A DNA stretch of 64,000 nt from Bradyrhizobium sediminis (GTDB taxonomy: Bacteria > Pseudomonadota > Alphaproteobacteria > Rhizobiales > Xanthobacteraceae), in the NCBI RefSeq assembly GCF_018736085.1, contig NZ_CP076134.1:2428501-2492500 (forward strand), given 5' to 3'. The position numbers were made by a program, and so were the translations under genes. This document shows, in pieces, positions 1 to 8,306 of the stretch (position 1 is its first letter; each line of letters begins with the position of its first letter). The notes beneath the pieces were generated by a model. It saw only the letters and a program-made list of their open reading frames with translations. It was not told the origin of the DNA and made no database searches.

Positions 1-361
1 CACGCTCGGGAAGAGGCCCAGAAGGCCGTCCGTGAGGCCGATCGGGCGGAGGCTCATGAGTGGTCCGTCCGCATGGAGGGCTACGGTGGACCGGCGCAAC
101 CATCCCCGACGATTGGCCAATGTCTCAACGGCGGACTTGGCTGGCTCGAGGTCGAATGTAACCGCTGCAAGACGCGCGCAAGCCTGCCACTGAACGGCCA
201 TCCACCGGCCGCGCGACACGCCGGTATGGAAGCTCGAAGCATCCTTTAAATGTCGGTCATGCCGGAAGGGCCGCTACGCGCCGCCGGTCCACATGATCAA
301 GCTGACGGCGACGCAGGAGATCACGCCTTACAAGTGGGTGCATCCAGACGAGGAGCGGTGA
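1..361 (+). pseudogene. Zinc-ribbon-like hypothetical protein, 5' partial and frameshifted
   Basis: The gene enters from outside the window. Frame 1 is open to a stop at 247-249, but coding continues one frame over and ends at the TGA at 359-361. Dropping one G at 196/197 joins the halves into a single protein with two CxxC pairs (CNRC and CRSC) and a basic end, which suggests a small zinc ribbon. The halves complement each other without overlap, so one inserted base explains the break. It could be a real pseudogene or a sequencing error. The exact function is not recognised. Confidence 0.6.
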
Positions 362-465
362 AGAAGTTCGCCGTCTCGCTACCCGAGCCGCTACCCGGAA
401 CAAAATTGGTGGGGCTTCCTATTTCAGGGCTGCCCGACTTCTCCATTGATAACAAGGAGTTTTGC

Positions 466-540
466 TGGTGCCGGTTGAGAGGATTGAACTCCCGACCTTC
501 GGTTTACAAAACCGCTGCTCTACCGCTGAGCTAAACCGGC
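466..540 (-). tRNA. tRNA-Thr (anticodon TGT)
   Basis: On the minus strand the gene starts with acceptor arm GCCGGTT, paired with AACCGGC, and carries an encoded CCA (466-468). The seven-base anticodon loop contains TGT, reading threonine ACA. The D-arm (AGCTCAGCGGTAGAGC) and T-loop (GTTCAATCC) are canonical. Confidence 0.95.
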
Positions 541-786
541 GAATTGGATGCGATCGGCGGGGGACGAAAATCCTCACCTTATTTCGCTGACCGTTCGGCC
601 GGTCGAATACCAGACTTGCCCGCAAAGGGCCAGAACCTCGCGCCGCCCCCTTCGTCGGGTGGGCCCCTGCGGGCAGTCATACTGGCGGCCATCCTCGCCC
701 GTGGCTGGTTCCGAATCCGGGTTGTGCCGGCATCAAACCGATGTGAAATTCCGGGTTCTCCGTTTTGAGGAGTTGAGTGAGCGCCG

Positions 787-1503
787 ATGCAAACGCAGGA
801 CATCGATTACCGCGCCGGCGCGGTCAATTTGCGCGGCTATCTCGCCTTCGAGGAGACCGATGCGGCGCGGCGGCCGGGCGTGCTGGTGTTTCACGAGGGG
901 CCGGGGCTCGGCGAATTCGCGATGACGCGGGCGCGCCGGCTGGCGGAGCTTGGCTATGTGGCGCTCGCCGCCGACATGTACGGCGATCGCCGGCAGGGGC
1001 GTAACCTGCAGGAAATCGCAAAACTGGTCGGCGACCTCCGCAACGAGCCGGAAACGCTGCGCGGGCGCGGCCATGCCGCGCTGGCGACGCTGGCGGCGCT
1101 GCCGCAGGTCGATGCGGGCAGGCTCGCGGCGATCGGTTTCTGCTTCGGCGGCTCGGTGGTGCTGGAACTCGCCCGCGACGGCGCCGACCTCAAGGCCGCC
1201 GTCAGCTTTCACGGCGTGCTCACCACCAGGATGCCGGCGGTCTCCGGAAAGGTGAAGGCGAGTGTGCTGGTGCTGACCGGCGCCGATGATCCGCTGGCGC
1301 CGCCCGATCAGGTCGCTGCCTTCGAAAACGAGATGCGCGCGGCCGAAGTGCGGGACTGGCAGGTCATCAGCTACGGCGACACGCTGCACGGTTTCACCAA
1401 TCCGGCCGCCGACGGCTCGATGATGCGCACCGCGCTCTACAGCGCGCCGGCCGACCGCCGCTCATGGGCGTCGATGCGGGGGCTGTTGGATGAAGTTTTG
1501 TGA
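787..1503 (+). CDS. Dienelactone hydrolase family protein
   Basis: A 238-residue alpha/beta hydrolase of the dienelactone hydrolase family, predicted cytosolic. These enzymes hydrolyse lactones or esters with a Cys-His-Asp triad. The nucleophile elbow GFCFGG puts Cys119 in place, Asp168 lies in GADDP and His201 in LHGF, with Glu37 in the HEGPG segment. Length matches the family (about 230-240). The first ATG, after a GAG-rich stretch, is chosen because the family N-terminus begins there. Almost the entire gene and 72 bases downstream recur at 3151-3900 in a damaged copy, so this is the intact paralogue. The substrate cannot be inferred. Confidence 0.88.
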   Translation: MQTQDIDYRAGAVNLRGYLAFEETDAARRPGVLVFHEGPGLGEFAMTRARRLAELGYVALAADMYGDRRQGRNLQEIAKLVGDLRNEPETLRGRGHAALATLAALPQVDAGRLAAIGFCFGGSVVLELARDGADLKAAVSFHGVLTTRMPAVSGKVKASVLVLTGADDPLAPPDQVAAFENEMRAAEVRDWQVISYGDTLHGFTNPAADGSMMRTALYSAPADRRSWASMRGLLDEVL

Positions 1504-1575
1504 GACTGAAAAAGTTGCGCGACGATGTTGGAAGTGTGCCAGTGATTTGCCCGACGTGTCGAGCTCTTTTCGAGG
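810..1575 (+). repeat. Long direct repeat, copy 1 (dienelactone hydrolase gene plus 3' flank)
   Basis: This stretch matches 3151-3900 almost base for base. The second copy differs by three small deletions (9, 4 and 3 bases) and scattered substitutions. Here the match stops abruptly where truncated transposase sequence begins. Confidence 0.9.
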
Positions 1576-1576
1576 T

Positions 1577-1930
1577 GTCGCCGAGCCGCTTGCGCCAATG
1601 GCTCAGGTCCGAGCGCTCGTGCCGGAAGGCGTGCTGGAAAAACTCTTCGCCGGTGAAGAACTGGAAATACGGGTCATGGACCCAGCGCTCGCACACCCCT
1701 TCATCGGACAGCCCGTAAATCTGCTTGAGCAACAACAGCCCGATCATGAAGCGGGTCTCGATCCCCGGCCGGCCGTTCTCGCTGTAAAGCGGCGCGATCT
1801 CGCCGTCGATCCAGTCCCAATCGATCTTGCCGGCCAGCAGAACCAGCTCGTGCTTCAGGTTGATGATCTGGTCCAGCCGCGCCCGGAACAGATCGTTCGA
1901 TCCCGTCGTCTTGTGCTTCTTCGGCCGCAT
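1577..1930 (-). pseudogene. IS5-type transposase, N-terminal fragment
   Basis: About 118 codons of an IS5-family transposase N-terminal domain (DUF772 type). It starts MRPKKHKTTG and includes GRPGIETRFMIGLLLLKQ and a WVHDPYFQFF segment. It stops after HWRKRLGD, exactly where the duplicated dienelactone-hydrolase flank begins, so the catalytic DDE domain is missing and the protein is non-functional. Beyond the junction the frame merely reads antisense through the neighbouring sequence. The transposase 5' side (to about 2000) should hold the remaining IS end, but I could not delimit a terminal inverted repeat. Confidence 0.8.
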
Positions 1931-2279
1931 CGTCCCCTCCGATGCACCACAGAATCATGGTCCGCAGCAAAAGGGAATCCACAAACGAAATTGCAAGGTT
2001 TGGGGTTCTCAAGCTCCCAATCCCTGCAATCTCAAATGCCGCATCCGAAAAACAGACTCCCGCTCAATCGCTTAGAGCCTTGTTCACGGACGACTACCGG
2101 ACAAGTTGACGCGCTAGCGACACGCCGCTACGTGAGCTTGGAAACCATGGCCGGATTGAGCGATGATGCAAACGCCGGCACGCCAGCTATCGCGGCTGCC
2201 TGGAATCCGGGCAGCAGTGAGCCTGGACCATGCCACCGCTGTTACACCACGCCGTGGGACGCGACCAGGGGGAGAAACC
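1931..2279. other. Intergenic: probable IS remnant end and leader of the next gene
   Basis: No convincing gene. The left part is the upstream flank of the truncated transposase and may contain one IS end. The right part leads to the alpha/beta hydrolase start, with GGGGGAGAAACC as ribosome binding site. Confidence 0.4.
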
Positions 2280-3077
2280 ATGAGACTCGAAATTATATCC
2301 AAGTATCCGTCTGGCGGCGCGCATTCAACACCGCTCCTCTTCGTTCACGGTGCCTGGCACGGCGCGTGGTGCTGGGATGTTCATTTTCTCGACTATTTCG
2401 TCCAGCAGGGATTTGCGGCCCACGCCGTCAGTTTGCGCGGGCACGGCAAGAGCGAGGGGCGCGAAAGGCTTCGATGGACAAGCATTGCCAGCTACGTCCA
2501 AGACGTCGAGGCAGCCGCACAGCAGCTGCCAAACCCTCCGGTTTTGATCGGTCATTCAATGGGCGGGTTCGTCGTCCAGAAGTATCTGGAAAAGCATCCC
2601 TCTCCAGCAGGCATTTTGCTGGCTTCCGTTCCCCCGCGCGGAGTTTTGGCAACAACACTCAGAATAGCAAGGCGGCATCCGCTTATCCTCGCAAAGATGA
2701 ACCTTACTTTGAGCCTGTTTCCGCTCGTTGCCACGCCGCAACTGGCCCGCGAGGCTTTCTTCTCGGAAAGGATGGCCGATGAAGAGGTGCTGCGATATTG
2801 GCGGAACCTCCAGGAAGAGTCCTATCGTGGGTTTATGGATATGCTCGCCCTCGCCCTGCCCAATCCAAGGAAGGTTGCCACGCCTTTGCTCGTCTTGGGT
2901 GGCGCACAGGATACGGTTTTTCACCCCAGCGAAGTTGAAGCCACGGCGCGAGCTTATCACACCGAGGCTGAGATTTTCAGCGATATGGCTCACGACATGA
3001 TGTTGGAGCCCCGGTGGCAAGCGGTGGCAGAGCGGATGCTGGGATGGCTCACGAACCGCAATTTGGCAGGGGCGTGA
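2280..3077 (+). CDS. Alpha/beta hydrolase fold protein
   Basis: A 265-residue alpha/beta hydrolase with all canonical elements: the oxyanion segment FVHGAWHGAWCW near residue 21, nucleophile elbow GHSMGG (Ser93), acid Asp211 in GGAQDTVF and His238 in MAHDMML. It resembles the lysophospholipase/RsbQ-like group of soluble esterases. The ATG at 2280 is chosen over in-frame upstream starts because it follows a good purine-rich ribosome binding site and starts the conserved fold. It sits alone between the truncated transposase and the damaged hydrolase duplicate, so it gains no context. The substrate is unknown. Confidence 0.85.
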   Translation: MRLEIISKYPSGGAHSTPLLFVHGAWHGAWCWDVHFLDYFVQQGFAAHAVSLRGHGKSEGRERLRWTSIASYVQDVEAAAQQLPNPPVLIGHSMGGFVVQKYLEKHPSPAGILLASVPPRGVLATTLRIARRHPLILAKMNLTLSLFPLVATPQLAREAFFSERMADEEVLRYWRNLQEESYRGFMDMLALALPNPRKVATPLLVLGGAQDTVFHPSEVEATARAYHTEAEIFSDMAHDMMLEPRWQAVAERMLGWLTNRNLAGA

Positions 3078-3150
3078 TACCAACACCGTCCGCTAGCGTC
3101 ATCCCGGGCGCGCTGCAGCGCCTGTAAGAACCCGGATACGGCGCAAGCGC

Positions 3151-3831
3151 CCGCGCCGGTGCGGTCAATTTGCGCGGCTATCTCGCTTTCGAGGCGACCG
3201 ATGCGGCGCGGCGGCCGGGCGTGCTGGTGTTTCACGAGGGGCCGGGGCTCGGCGAATTCGCGATGACGCGGGCGCGCCGGCTGGCGGAGCTTGGCTATGT
3301 GGCGCTCGCCGCCGACATGTACGGCGATCGCCGGCAGGGGCGTAACCTGCAGGAAATCGCAAAACTGGTCGGCGACCTCCGCAACGAGCCGGAAACGCTG
3401 CGCCAGCGCGGCCATGCCGCGCTGGCGACGCTGCCGCAGGTCGATGCGGGCAGGCTCGCGGCGATCGGTTTCTGCTTCGGCGGCTCGGTGGTGCTGGAAC
3501 TCGCCCGCGACGGCGCCGACCTCAAGGCCGCCGTCAGCTTTCACGGCGTGCTCACCACCAGGATGCCGGCGGTCTCGGGCAAGGTGAAGGCCAGCGTGCT
3601 GGTCTTGACCGGCGCCGACGATCCGCTGGCGCCGCCGGACCAGGTCGCCGCGTTCGAAAACGAGATGCGCGCGGCCGAGGTGACTGGCAGGTCATCAGCT
3701 ACGGCGACACGCTGCACGGTTTCACCAATCCGGCCGCCGACGGCTCGATGATGCGTACCGCGCTCTACAGCGCGCAGGCCGACCGCCGCTCCTGGGCGTC
3801 GATGCGGGGACTGTTGGATGAAGTTTTGTGA
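3151..3831 (+). pseudogene. Dienelactone hydrolase, damaged duplicate
   Basis: A near-identical copy of the gene at 787-1503 without its first eight codons and start. It also lacks nine bases (one LAA tripeptide) after the HAALAT segment and four bases near 3682, the last shifting the frame before the catalytic His region. The GFCFGG nucleophile motif survives. The downstream flank is copied to 3900, then diverges from copy 1 exactly where the IS5 fragment starts there. Non-functional, inferred from loss of start and frame. Confidence 0.88.
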
Positions 3832-3900
3832 GACTGAAAAAGTTGCGCGATGTTGGAAGTGTGCCAGTGATTTGCCCGACGTGTCGAGCTCTTTTCGAGG
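3151..3900 (+). repeat. Long direct repeat, copy 2
   Basis: Second member of the direct repeat pair with 810-1575. The pair brackets 1.6 kb carrying the transposase fragment and the alpha/beta hydrolase. Confidence 0.9.
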
Positions 3901-4046
3901 GGTAAAGCATCCGTGCCGGCGACCCCGTGTTACTTTGCATGGGGTTGTTTTCGATATTTTGGTTGGGAGCGAGAACCGCGTCGGTCTGGCTCGAACTTTG
4001 CCCTGACAAGCGCGTGGGCTGATGTCATAACAGATGTCGGGCCGCC

Positions 4047-4200
4047 GTCATTGCGAGCCAACGGGTCGGCGCGAAGCGCCGCCCGATGACAGGCTCCGCG
4101 AAGCAATCCATTCTTTCTTCGCGTGGCGACATGGATTGCTTCGTCGCGGAGCCTGTCATCGGGCGCGCGTTCGCGCGACCCGTTGGCTCCTCGCAATGAC
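4047..4200. repeat. Intergenic palindromic repeat, family A (long form)
   Basis: A long imperfect palindrome beginning GTCATTGCGAG and ending CTCGCAATGAC, with inner arms GAAGCAATCCA and TGGATTGCTTCG. The arms match over about 65 bases each, so the transcript could form a very long hairpin. The same outer and inner words recur in a shorter element at 22797-22879. Confidence 0.85.
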
Positions 4201-4223
4201 GGGGTAAGGCGAGCAGGGGACAC

Positions 4224-4919
4224 ATGTTCGGAATTCTGGGTTTGGGCTTTCTCCTGGGCATGCAGCATGCGCTGGAAGCCGACCATATCGCGGCGGTGTC
4301 CAGCATCGCCGCACGCAGCAGCCATGTCGGCGATATCGTCCGGCATGGCCTGACCTGGGGACTCGGCCATACGCTGACGCTGTTCGCCTTTGCCGGCGCC
4401 GCCATCCTGCTCGGCAGCGCCATCCCCGAAACATTCGCGCGGCCGATCGAGGCCGCCGTCGGAATCATGCTGGTCGGTCTCGGCGCCCATGTGCTGTGGC
4501 GGCTGTGGTGCGACCGCGTGCATTTTCACAAGCACGGTCACGGCGACGGTACGGTGCATATCCACGCCCACAGCCATGCCGGCGAGACGTTGCCGCATGC
4601 CCGCGCCCCGCATGCGCATGGGCACGGCTTTCGCTGGCGCACGCTGCTGGTCGGGTTGATGCACGGCATGGCGGGATCGGCGGCGCTCCTGGTGCTCGCG
4701 GTGTCGCAAGCCTCCAGCCCCGCGGCCGGGCTCGGTTATGTCGCGCTGTTCGGAGTCGGCTCGATGATCGGGATGGGCGCGCTGTCGGCGGCGATTGCAG
4801 TGCCGCTCGCGGTCTCCGCGCGCTGGCTCACCTGGGCCAATCGCGGCCTGCAGGGCGCGGTCGGCGCCGTCACCATCGCGGTCGGCGTCACCACCATCGT
4901 CGAAACGGTGTTCGCGTAA
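4224..4919 (+). CDS. NiCoT/RcnA-like nickel-cobalt transporter family membrane protein
   Basis: A 231-residue membrane protein with about six hydrophobic segments. The N-terminal GMQHALEADHIAAVSS carries the HX4DH signature of nickel/cobalt permeases, in which the His and Asp handle Ni or Co. A second GLGHT motif follows in the next helix. The central loop is extremely His-rich (HFHKHGHGDG, HIHAHSHAG, HAHGHGF), typical of metal-binding loops in the UreH/RcnA branch. It is shorter than classical HoxN (about 350). AGGGG precedes the ATG. No urease, hydrogenase or metal regulator lies nearby, so the transported metal and direction remain open. Confidence 0.75.
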   Translation: MFGILGLGFLLGMQHALEADHIAAVSSIAARSSHVGDIVRHGLTWGLGHTLTLFAFAGAAILLGSAIPETFARPIEAAVGIMLVGLGAHVLWRLWCDRVHFHKHGHGDGTVHIHAHSHAGETLPHARAPHAHGHGFRWRTLLVGLMHGMAGSAALLVLAVSQASSPAAGLGYVALFGVGSMIGMGALSAAIAVPLAVSARWLTWANRGLQGAVGAVTIAVGVTTIVETVFA

Positions 4920-5057
4920 GCGGCATTCCGTGCGCGTTAACAATTTCCTGTCGCGGTCGTTTGCAATTGAATGAGCGCGAATGCTTGCGCGTTAGGCTTA
5001 CCGGAAGTTAGGCCGGCGGCTTTAACCCTTGGCTTTTCATGTGCGGTTAGGTTGTGC

Positions 5058-5166
5058 GCGAGCATTTTCCGGCAAAGTGGAATCCGGTTTGCCGCAAGAA
5101 AATGCTCTACTTTAAAGTAGCGCGTATTCTGATCGCAAAACCGGTATCCACTTTTGCGGAATACGC
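5058..5166. repeat. Palindromic repeat pair, family D
   Basis: Two adjacent palindromes. One runs from GAGCATTTTC to GAAAATGCTC (about 5060-5107); the other from GCGTATTCTGATCGC to GCGGAATACGC (5122-5166). The second recurs degenerately at 53037-53082. Both contain a CCGGT/ATCCAC-type core. Confidence 0.7.
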
Positions 5167-5188
5167 GCCCAAATTGGAACCCGAAACC

Positions 5189-5632
5189 ATGCGCACAGGG
5201 ATTGCACTGGCCATTTTGATCGGAACGACCTGCACGGCATTTGCCGGCGGCGGATTTGATATCGTGATTCCCGGCCGCGCCGGCGTGCCCATCATCATTA
5301 ACGGTCTCGACGCATCCTACGCCGCCATCGAAGGCGAATGGGGGCTCGGCCGCAACGAGCAGGTTCAGCCCACCATCTATGGCGGCCGCACCATCGATCC
5401 CGTGCCGCGCGTCGGCCATTATTATCCGAGCGCCGGTCATGTGCCGGGCTACGGGCGTCTCGAGATCGAGCCGCCGGCCAACCGCAAGCTGCCGCAGCCG
5501 GCGGAGAGCTACCATCAGTCTTGGTCCTCGCAATCGAGGCCGCTGCCTGCGCAGTCCGATGTCCCCTTCTACCCGCCGCCGGTGATCGTTGCGCCGCAAG
5601 TCGACCTCGGGCCGCACCATTATCGGCGTTGA
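5189..5632 (+). CDS. Small exported Pro-rich hypothetical protein
   Basis: A 147-residue protein with a probable Sec signal peptide (MRTGIALAILIGTTCTAFAG, cleavage after AFA) and a short proline- and tyrosine-rich mature chain ending HHYRR. Longer upstream in-frame starts would place the signal peptide internally and run through the palindromic repeat, so the ATG at the signal peptide is chosen. No known domain is recognised. Predicted periplasmic or surface-associated. It is followed at 78 bases by another small exported protein, possibly cotranscribed. Confidence 0.6.
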   Translation: MRTGIALAILIGTTCTAFAGGGFDIVIPGRAGVPIIINGLDASYAAIEGEWGLGRNEQVQPTIYGGRTIDPVPRVGHYYPSAGHVPGYGRLEIEPPANRKLPQPAESYHQSWSSQSRPLPAQSDVPFYPPPVIVAPQVDLGPHHYRR

Positions 5633-5709
5633 TATCCAGTTGATATCCAAGAGCAGTTTTCAGACCAAAGCCCAGGCCAACAAAAGAAACAGATCCACAG
5701 GAGAGAGTA

Positions 5710-6231
5710 ATGCGTCGGAAGATTTCAGGAATGGTAGCGGCAGTCGCCGTGATGATGACCGCAGGCTCCGCGTCCGCGATGGCTTGCGGAGGCGGACTGT
5801 TCACGTCGTGCGCGCCGTGCGGTTACGCCGCCCCGTGCGCGCCGGCTCCGGTTTACGTGGCTCCGGTCGTGGCCTATTCGGGCTGCTACACCGGCTGCGG
5901 CTGGACCGCCGAGCGGCTGGCCGATCCGGTCCGTCAATATTACTACGTCAACCAGGGTCCGACCTATACCGGTCCGGGCAACTGGGCTCCGGTGCGCACC
6001 TATGAGGAAGGCTCGGTGTCGTATGCTCGCCCTTACTACGGCTATCGCGCGCATCGGCACTACGGCTACCGCTACGGGGTCCGTCCGGCCTATCGTTATG
6101 GCTATGGCGCCCGTCTTGGTTACCACGCTCCGCGCCACAGCATGCGCTACGGCGCCTACCATCACGGCGCAGCGCGCTATTCGGTCGGGCCGCGCATGGA
6201 TGGTCAGCACATGATGCGTCACCGGTACTGA
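5710..6231 (+). CDS. Exported Tyr/His/Arg-rich hypothetical protein
   Basis: A 173-residue protein beginning with a signal peptide (MRRKISGMVAAVAVMMTAG, cleavage near ASA-MA) after a strong AGGAGAG site. The mature part has a Cys-rich start (GGGLFTSCAPCG, SGCYTGCGW), then a long low-complexity tail of Tyr, Arg, Gly and His with recurring YGYR and RYG words. Similar short exported proteins are common and uncharacterised in Bradyrhizobium. Predicted periplasmic or envelope-associated. No enzymatic motif is visible. Confidence 0.7.
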   Translation: MRRKISGMVAAVAVMMTAGSASAMACGGGLFTSCAPCGYAAPCAPAPVYVAPVVAYSGCYTGCGWTAERLADPVRQYYYVNQGPTYTGPGNWAPVRTYEEGSVSYARPYYGYRAHRHYGYRYGVRPAYRYGYGARLGYHAPRHSMRYGAYHHGAARYSVGPRMDGQHMMRHRY

Positions 6232-6297
6232 TCCGAAGATCGTCTTGAAGAGTTCCGCGCCCGTTCGCATCAAGCGAGCGGGCGTTGACTTTTGTGC

Positions 6298-7125
6298 TCA
6301 GCCCATCAGGCCGAGCCGGCTCGCACCGATATAGAGCGCCAGCACCGCGGCGTTCGACACGTTGAGGCTCTTGATTTCGCCGGGCATGTCGAGCCGTGCC
6401 ACCGCGCTGCAGGTCTCCCGCGTCAGCTGCCGCAGGCCTTTGCCCTCCGCGCCCAGCACCAGCGCCAAAGGCTGCCGCAACGCCATGGTGCCGAGGTCCT
6501 CGCTGCCCTGGCTGTCGAGGCCCACGGTCATGAAACCCTGGTCGTTCAATTCGGTCAGTGCGCGCGCGAGATTTTGCACGGTCACCAGCGGCACCAGTTC
6601 CAGCGCGCCGGAGGCGGATTTCGCCAGCACGCCGGTCGCTTCCGGGCTGTGCCGCGCGGTGGTGACGATGGCCTTGACCGCAAACGCGGCCGCCGAGCGC
6701 ATGATGGCGCCGACATTGTGCGGATCGGTGATCTGGTCGAGCACCAGCACGATGCCCTGCTGCGGCAGGCTGTCGATGTCGGGCGAGTCCAGGGGATCGG
6801 CCTCCGCCAGCAGGCCCTGATGCACGGCGTCCGGCCCGAGCCGGGCGTCGATCAGGCTCGGCCGCACGATTTCCGGGGGCACCCTGGTGTCGATCTTGTC
6901 GTCGGCCAGCCGCCGGGCGGCGTTTTCGGTGAGCAGCAGCTTGCGGATGCGGCGCTCCGGGTTGGCCAAGGCCGCCGTCACCGTGTGCCAGCCGTACAGG
7001 ATCACCGGGCCGTCGGTATCGGCCTCGCGGTCGCGCCAGGCCGGCCGGCGGCCTGATGGGTGGCCCTTGTCCGGTCCTTTTCCGCCCCGGCGCTGGAAGC
7101 GCGGTTTCCGTTCGCGATCGCTCAT
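6298..7125 (-). CDS. rlmB: 23S rRNA (guanosine-2'-O)-methyltransferase RlmB (TrmH/SpoU family)
   Basis: A 275-residue SPOUT methyltransferase predicted to methylate the ribose of a conserved 23S rRNA guanosine (G2251 in E. coli). A basic N-terminal extension (1-35) precedes the SpoU substrate-binding domain (about 40-110) and the knotted catalytic domain. Motif 1 has NVGAIMRSAAAF (Asn137, Arg143), motif 2 LVLGAEGKGLR (223-232) and motif 3 IKSLNVSNAA (251-260). The start MSDRERK is chosen over an upstream in-frame ATG because the conserved family region begins soon after. tRNA-Tyr lies divergently upstream. TrmH-family specificity cannot be fully proved from motifs. Confidence 0.88.
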   Translation of the reverse strand: MSDRERKPRFQRRGGKGPDKGHPSGRRPAWRDREADTDGPVILYGWHTVTAALANPERRIRKLLLTENAARRLADDKIDTRVPPEIVRPSLIDARLGPDAVHQGLLAEADPLDSPDIDSLPQQGIVLVLDQITDPHNVGAIMRSAAAFAVKAIVTTARHSPEATGVLAKSASGALELVPLVTVQNLARALTELNDQGFMTVGLDSQGSEDLGTMALRQPLALVLGAEGKGLRQLTRETCSAVARLDMPGEIKSLNVSNAAVLALYIGASRLGLMG

Positions 7126-7329
7126 GGGCCAGCTTGTGTCACGGGTTCCGAATAATGGCAATTTGGGCCCCTGACGGCCCGCAATAGGGGCTCGCCTTGG
7201 TTGACTTTGCCATCGCCCTTCCGTCATAAACGCGCCCGACCGGGAGCCCGCCATCGGCTTTCCGGTCTTAACGCCATCGACGGCCTTCCTGTCGCCATTT
7301 CGGCGGGTAAGCTATTGATGTTGTTGAGC

Positions 7330-7415
7330 GGGGGAGTGTCCCGAGTGGCAAAGGGAGCTGACTGTAAATCAGCCGTCTTATGACTTCGAAGGTTCGAGTC
7401 CTTCTTCCCCCACCA
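7330..7415 (+). tRNA. tRNA-Tyr (anticodon GTA)
   Basis: 86 bases including the encoded CCA. Acceptor GGGGGAG pairs with TTCCCCC, the anticodon loop is CTGTAAA, a long class II variable arm follows (GTCTTATGACTT), and the T-loop is TTCGAGT. The long variable arm with GTA identifies tRNA-Tyr. Confidence 0.96.
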
Positions 7416-7553
7416 GCCTTCGCGCGCGAGCGAGAAGGCTGCCGCGCCGAAGCCCTTTGGGCGCAGGCGGGCGTGTAGCGCGCTACGGCTCGGCAAGCCA
7501 TTCTGTACCGCCGCGATTAGCGTCCCCGAGAATCCTCTAGCTCCCGAACCCGG

Positions 7554-8288
7554 ATGCCCTTCACCGAGATTGCGCGATTTCTGGTGCGGGGGCTGAAGGC
7601 TCGGTTCCGCGATCAGAGTTGCGAATTCGAGATCATCCGCCGGCATGTCCGGCCGGGCGATATTGTCTGCGACATCGGCGCCAACAAGGGCAGTTTTGTC
7701 TGGTGGCTGTCGCGCTGGGTCCGCAACGGCCGGGTGATCGCGTTCGAGCCGCAGCCGCAATTCGCCGAGCGGCTTGCGGCGGTCTGCGGCGCAATGAAGC
7801 TCGCCAATGTCACGGTCGAGGCCAGGGCGGTCTATGCGCGTTCCGGTGCGCAGGACCTGTTCGTGCCCGCGGGCCATTCGCCGGGCGCTTCGCTCACCCA
7901 CAAGGCGGTGGAGGCGGAAAGCTTCACGACGCTGTCGGTGTCGGTGGTGGCGCTCGACGATTATTTCGAGGCGCGCGACAAGGTCACGCTGCTCAAGATC
8001 GATGTCGAGGGCGCCGAGCTCGGCGTCTTGAAGGGCGCCGAGCGGATCCTGCGCCAGCACGCGCCGCTACTGGTGTTCGAGTGCGAGAACCGGCATCTTG
8101 CGCCCGGCACTGTCGGGGATGTCTTTTCCTGGCTCGAGAGCCTCGGCTATCGCGGCAGCTTCATCTGCCGCGACCAGCTTCGTCCGCTGTCCGAATTCGA
8201 TGCCGCCATCCATCAGCGCCGCGACGGCGAATGGTTCTGGAAGAGCAGGGATTACTGCAACAATTTCGTGTTCGCCAGGAAGGCTTGA
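7554..8288 (+). CDS. FkbM family SAM-dependent methyltransferase
   Basis: A 244-residue class I methyltransferase of the FkbM group. It shows the SAM-binding motif CDIGANKGSF (39-48), the acidic post-II residue in AFEPQ (63-67) and the FkbM hallmark LLKIDVEGAELGVLKGA (147-163). FkbM proteins O-methylate sugars, polyketides or related small molecules; the substrate is not predictable and no biosynthetic cluster adjoins it. It lies downstream of tRNA-Tyr and convergent with a YCII-domain gene. The ATG has only a weak ribosome binding site, but the fold begins about 30 residues later, so an earlier start is unlikely. Confidence 0.86.
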   Translation: MPFTEIARFLVRGLKARFRDQSCEFEIIRRHVRPGDIVCDIGANKGSFVWWLSRWVRNGRVIAFEPQPQFAERLAAVCGAMKLANVTVEARAVYARSGAQDLFVPAGHSPGASLTHKAVEAESFTTLSVSVVALDDYFEARDKVTLLKIDVEGAELGVLKGAERILRQHAPLLVFECENRHLAPGTVGDVFSWLESLGYRGSFICRDQLRPLSEFDAAIHQRRDGEWFWKSRDYCNNFVFARKA

Positions 8289-8306
8289 TACGGCGGTCTC
8301 ATCGGC

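Noticed and set aside
1490..2782. 430-codon plus-strand open frame spanning the IS5 fragment and the alpha/beta hydrolase
   Set aside because: It crosses three unrelated segments in the wrong frame for both the transposase (minus strand) and the hydrolase.
3930..4943. 337-codon minus-strand frame over the nickel/cobalt transporter-like gene
   Set aside because: It extends through the palindromic repeat and mirrors the His-rich loop; the plus-strand gene has transmembrane segments and the HX4DH motif.
5725..6273. 182-codon minus-strand frame over the Tyr-rich exported protein
   Set aside because: The plus frame has a signal peptide and strong SD. The antisense chain lacks both and mirrors the repetitive codons.
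6292..7056. 254-codon plus-strand frame over rlmB
   Set aside because: It is antisense to a gene with all SPOUT motifs, and its composition is typical of a shadow frame.
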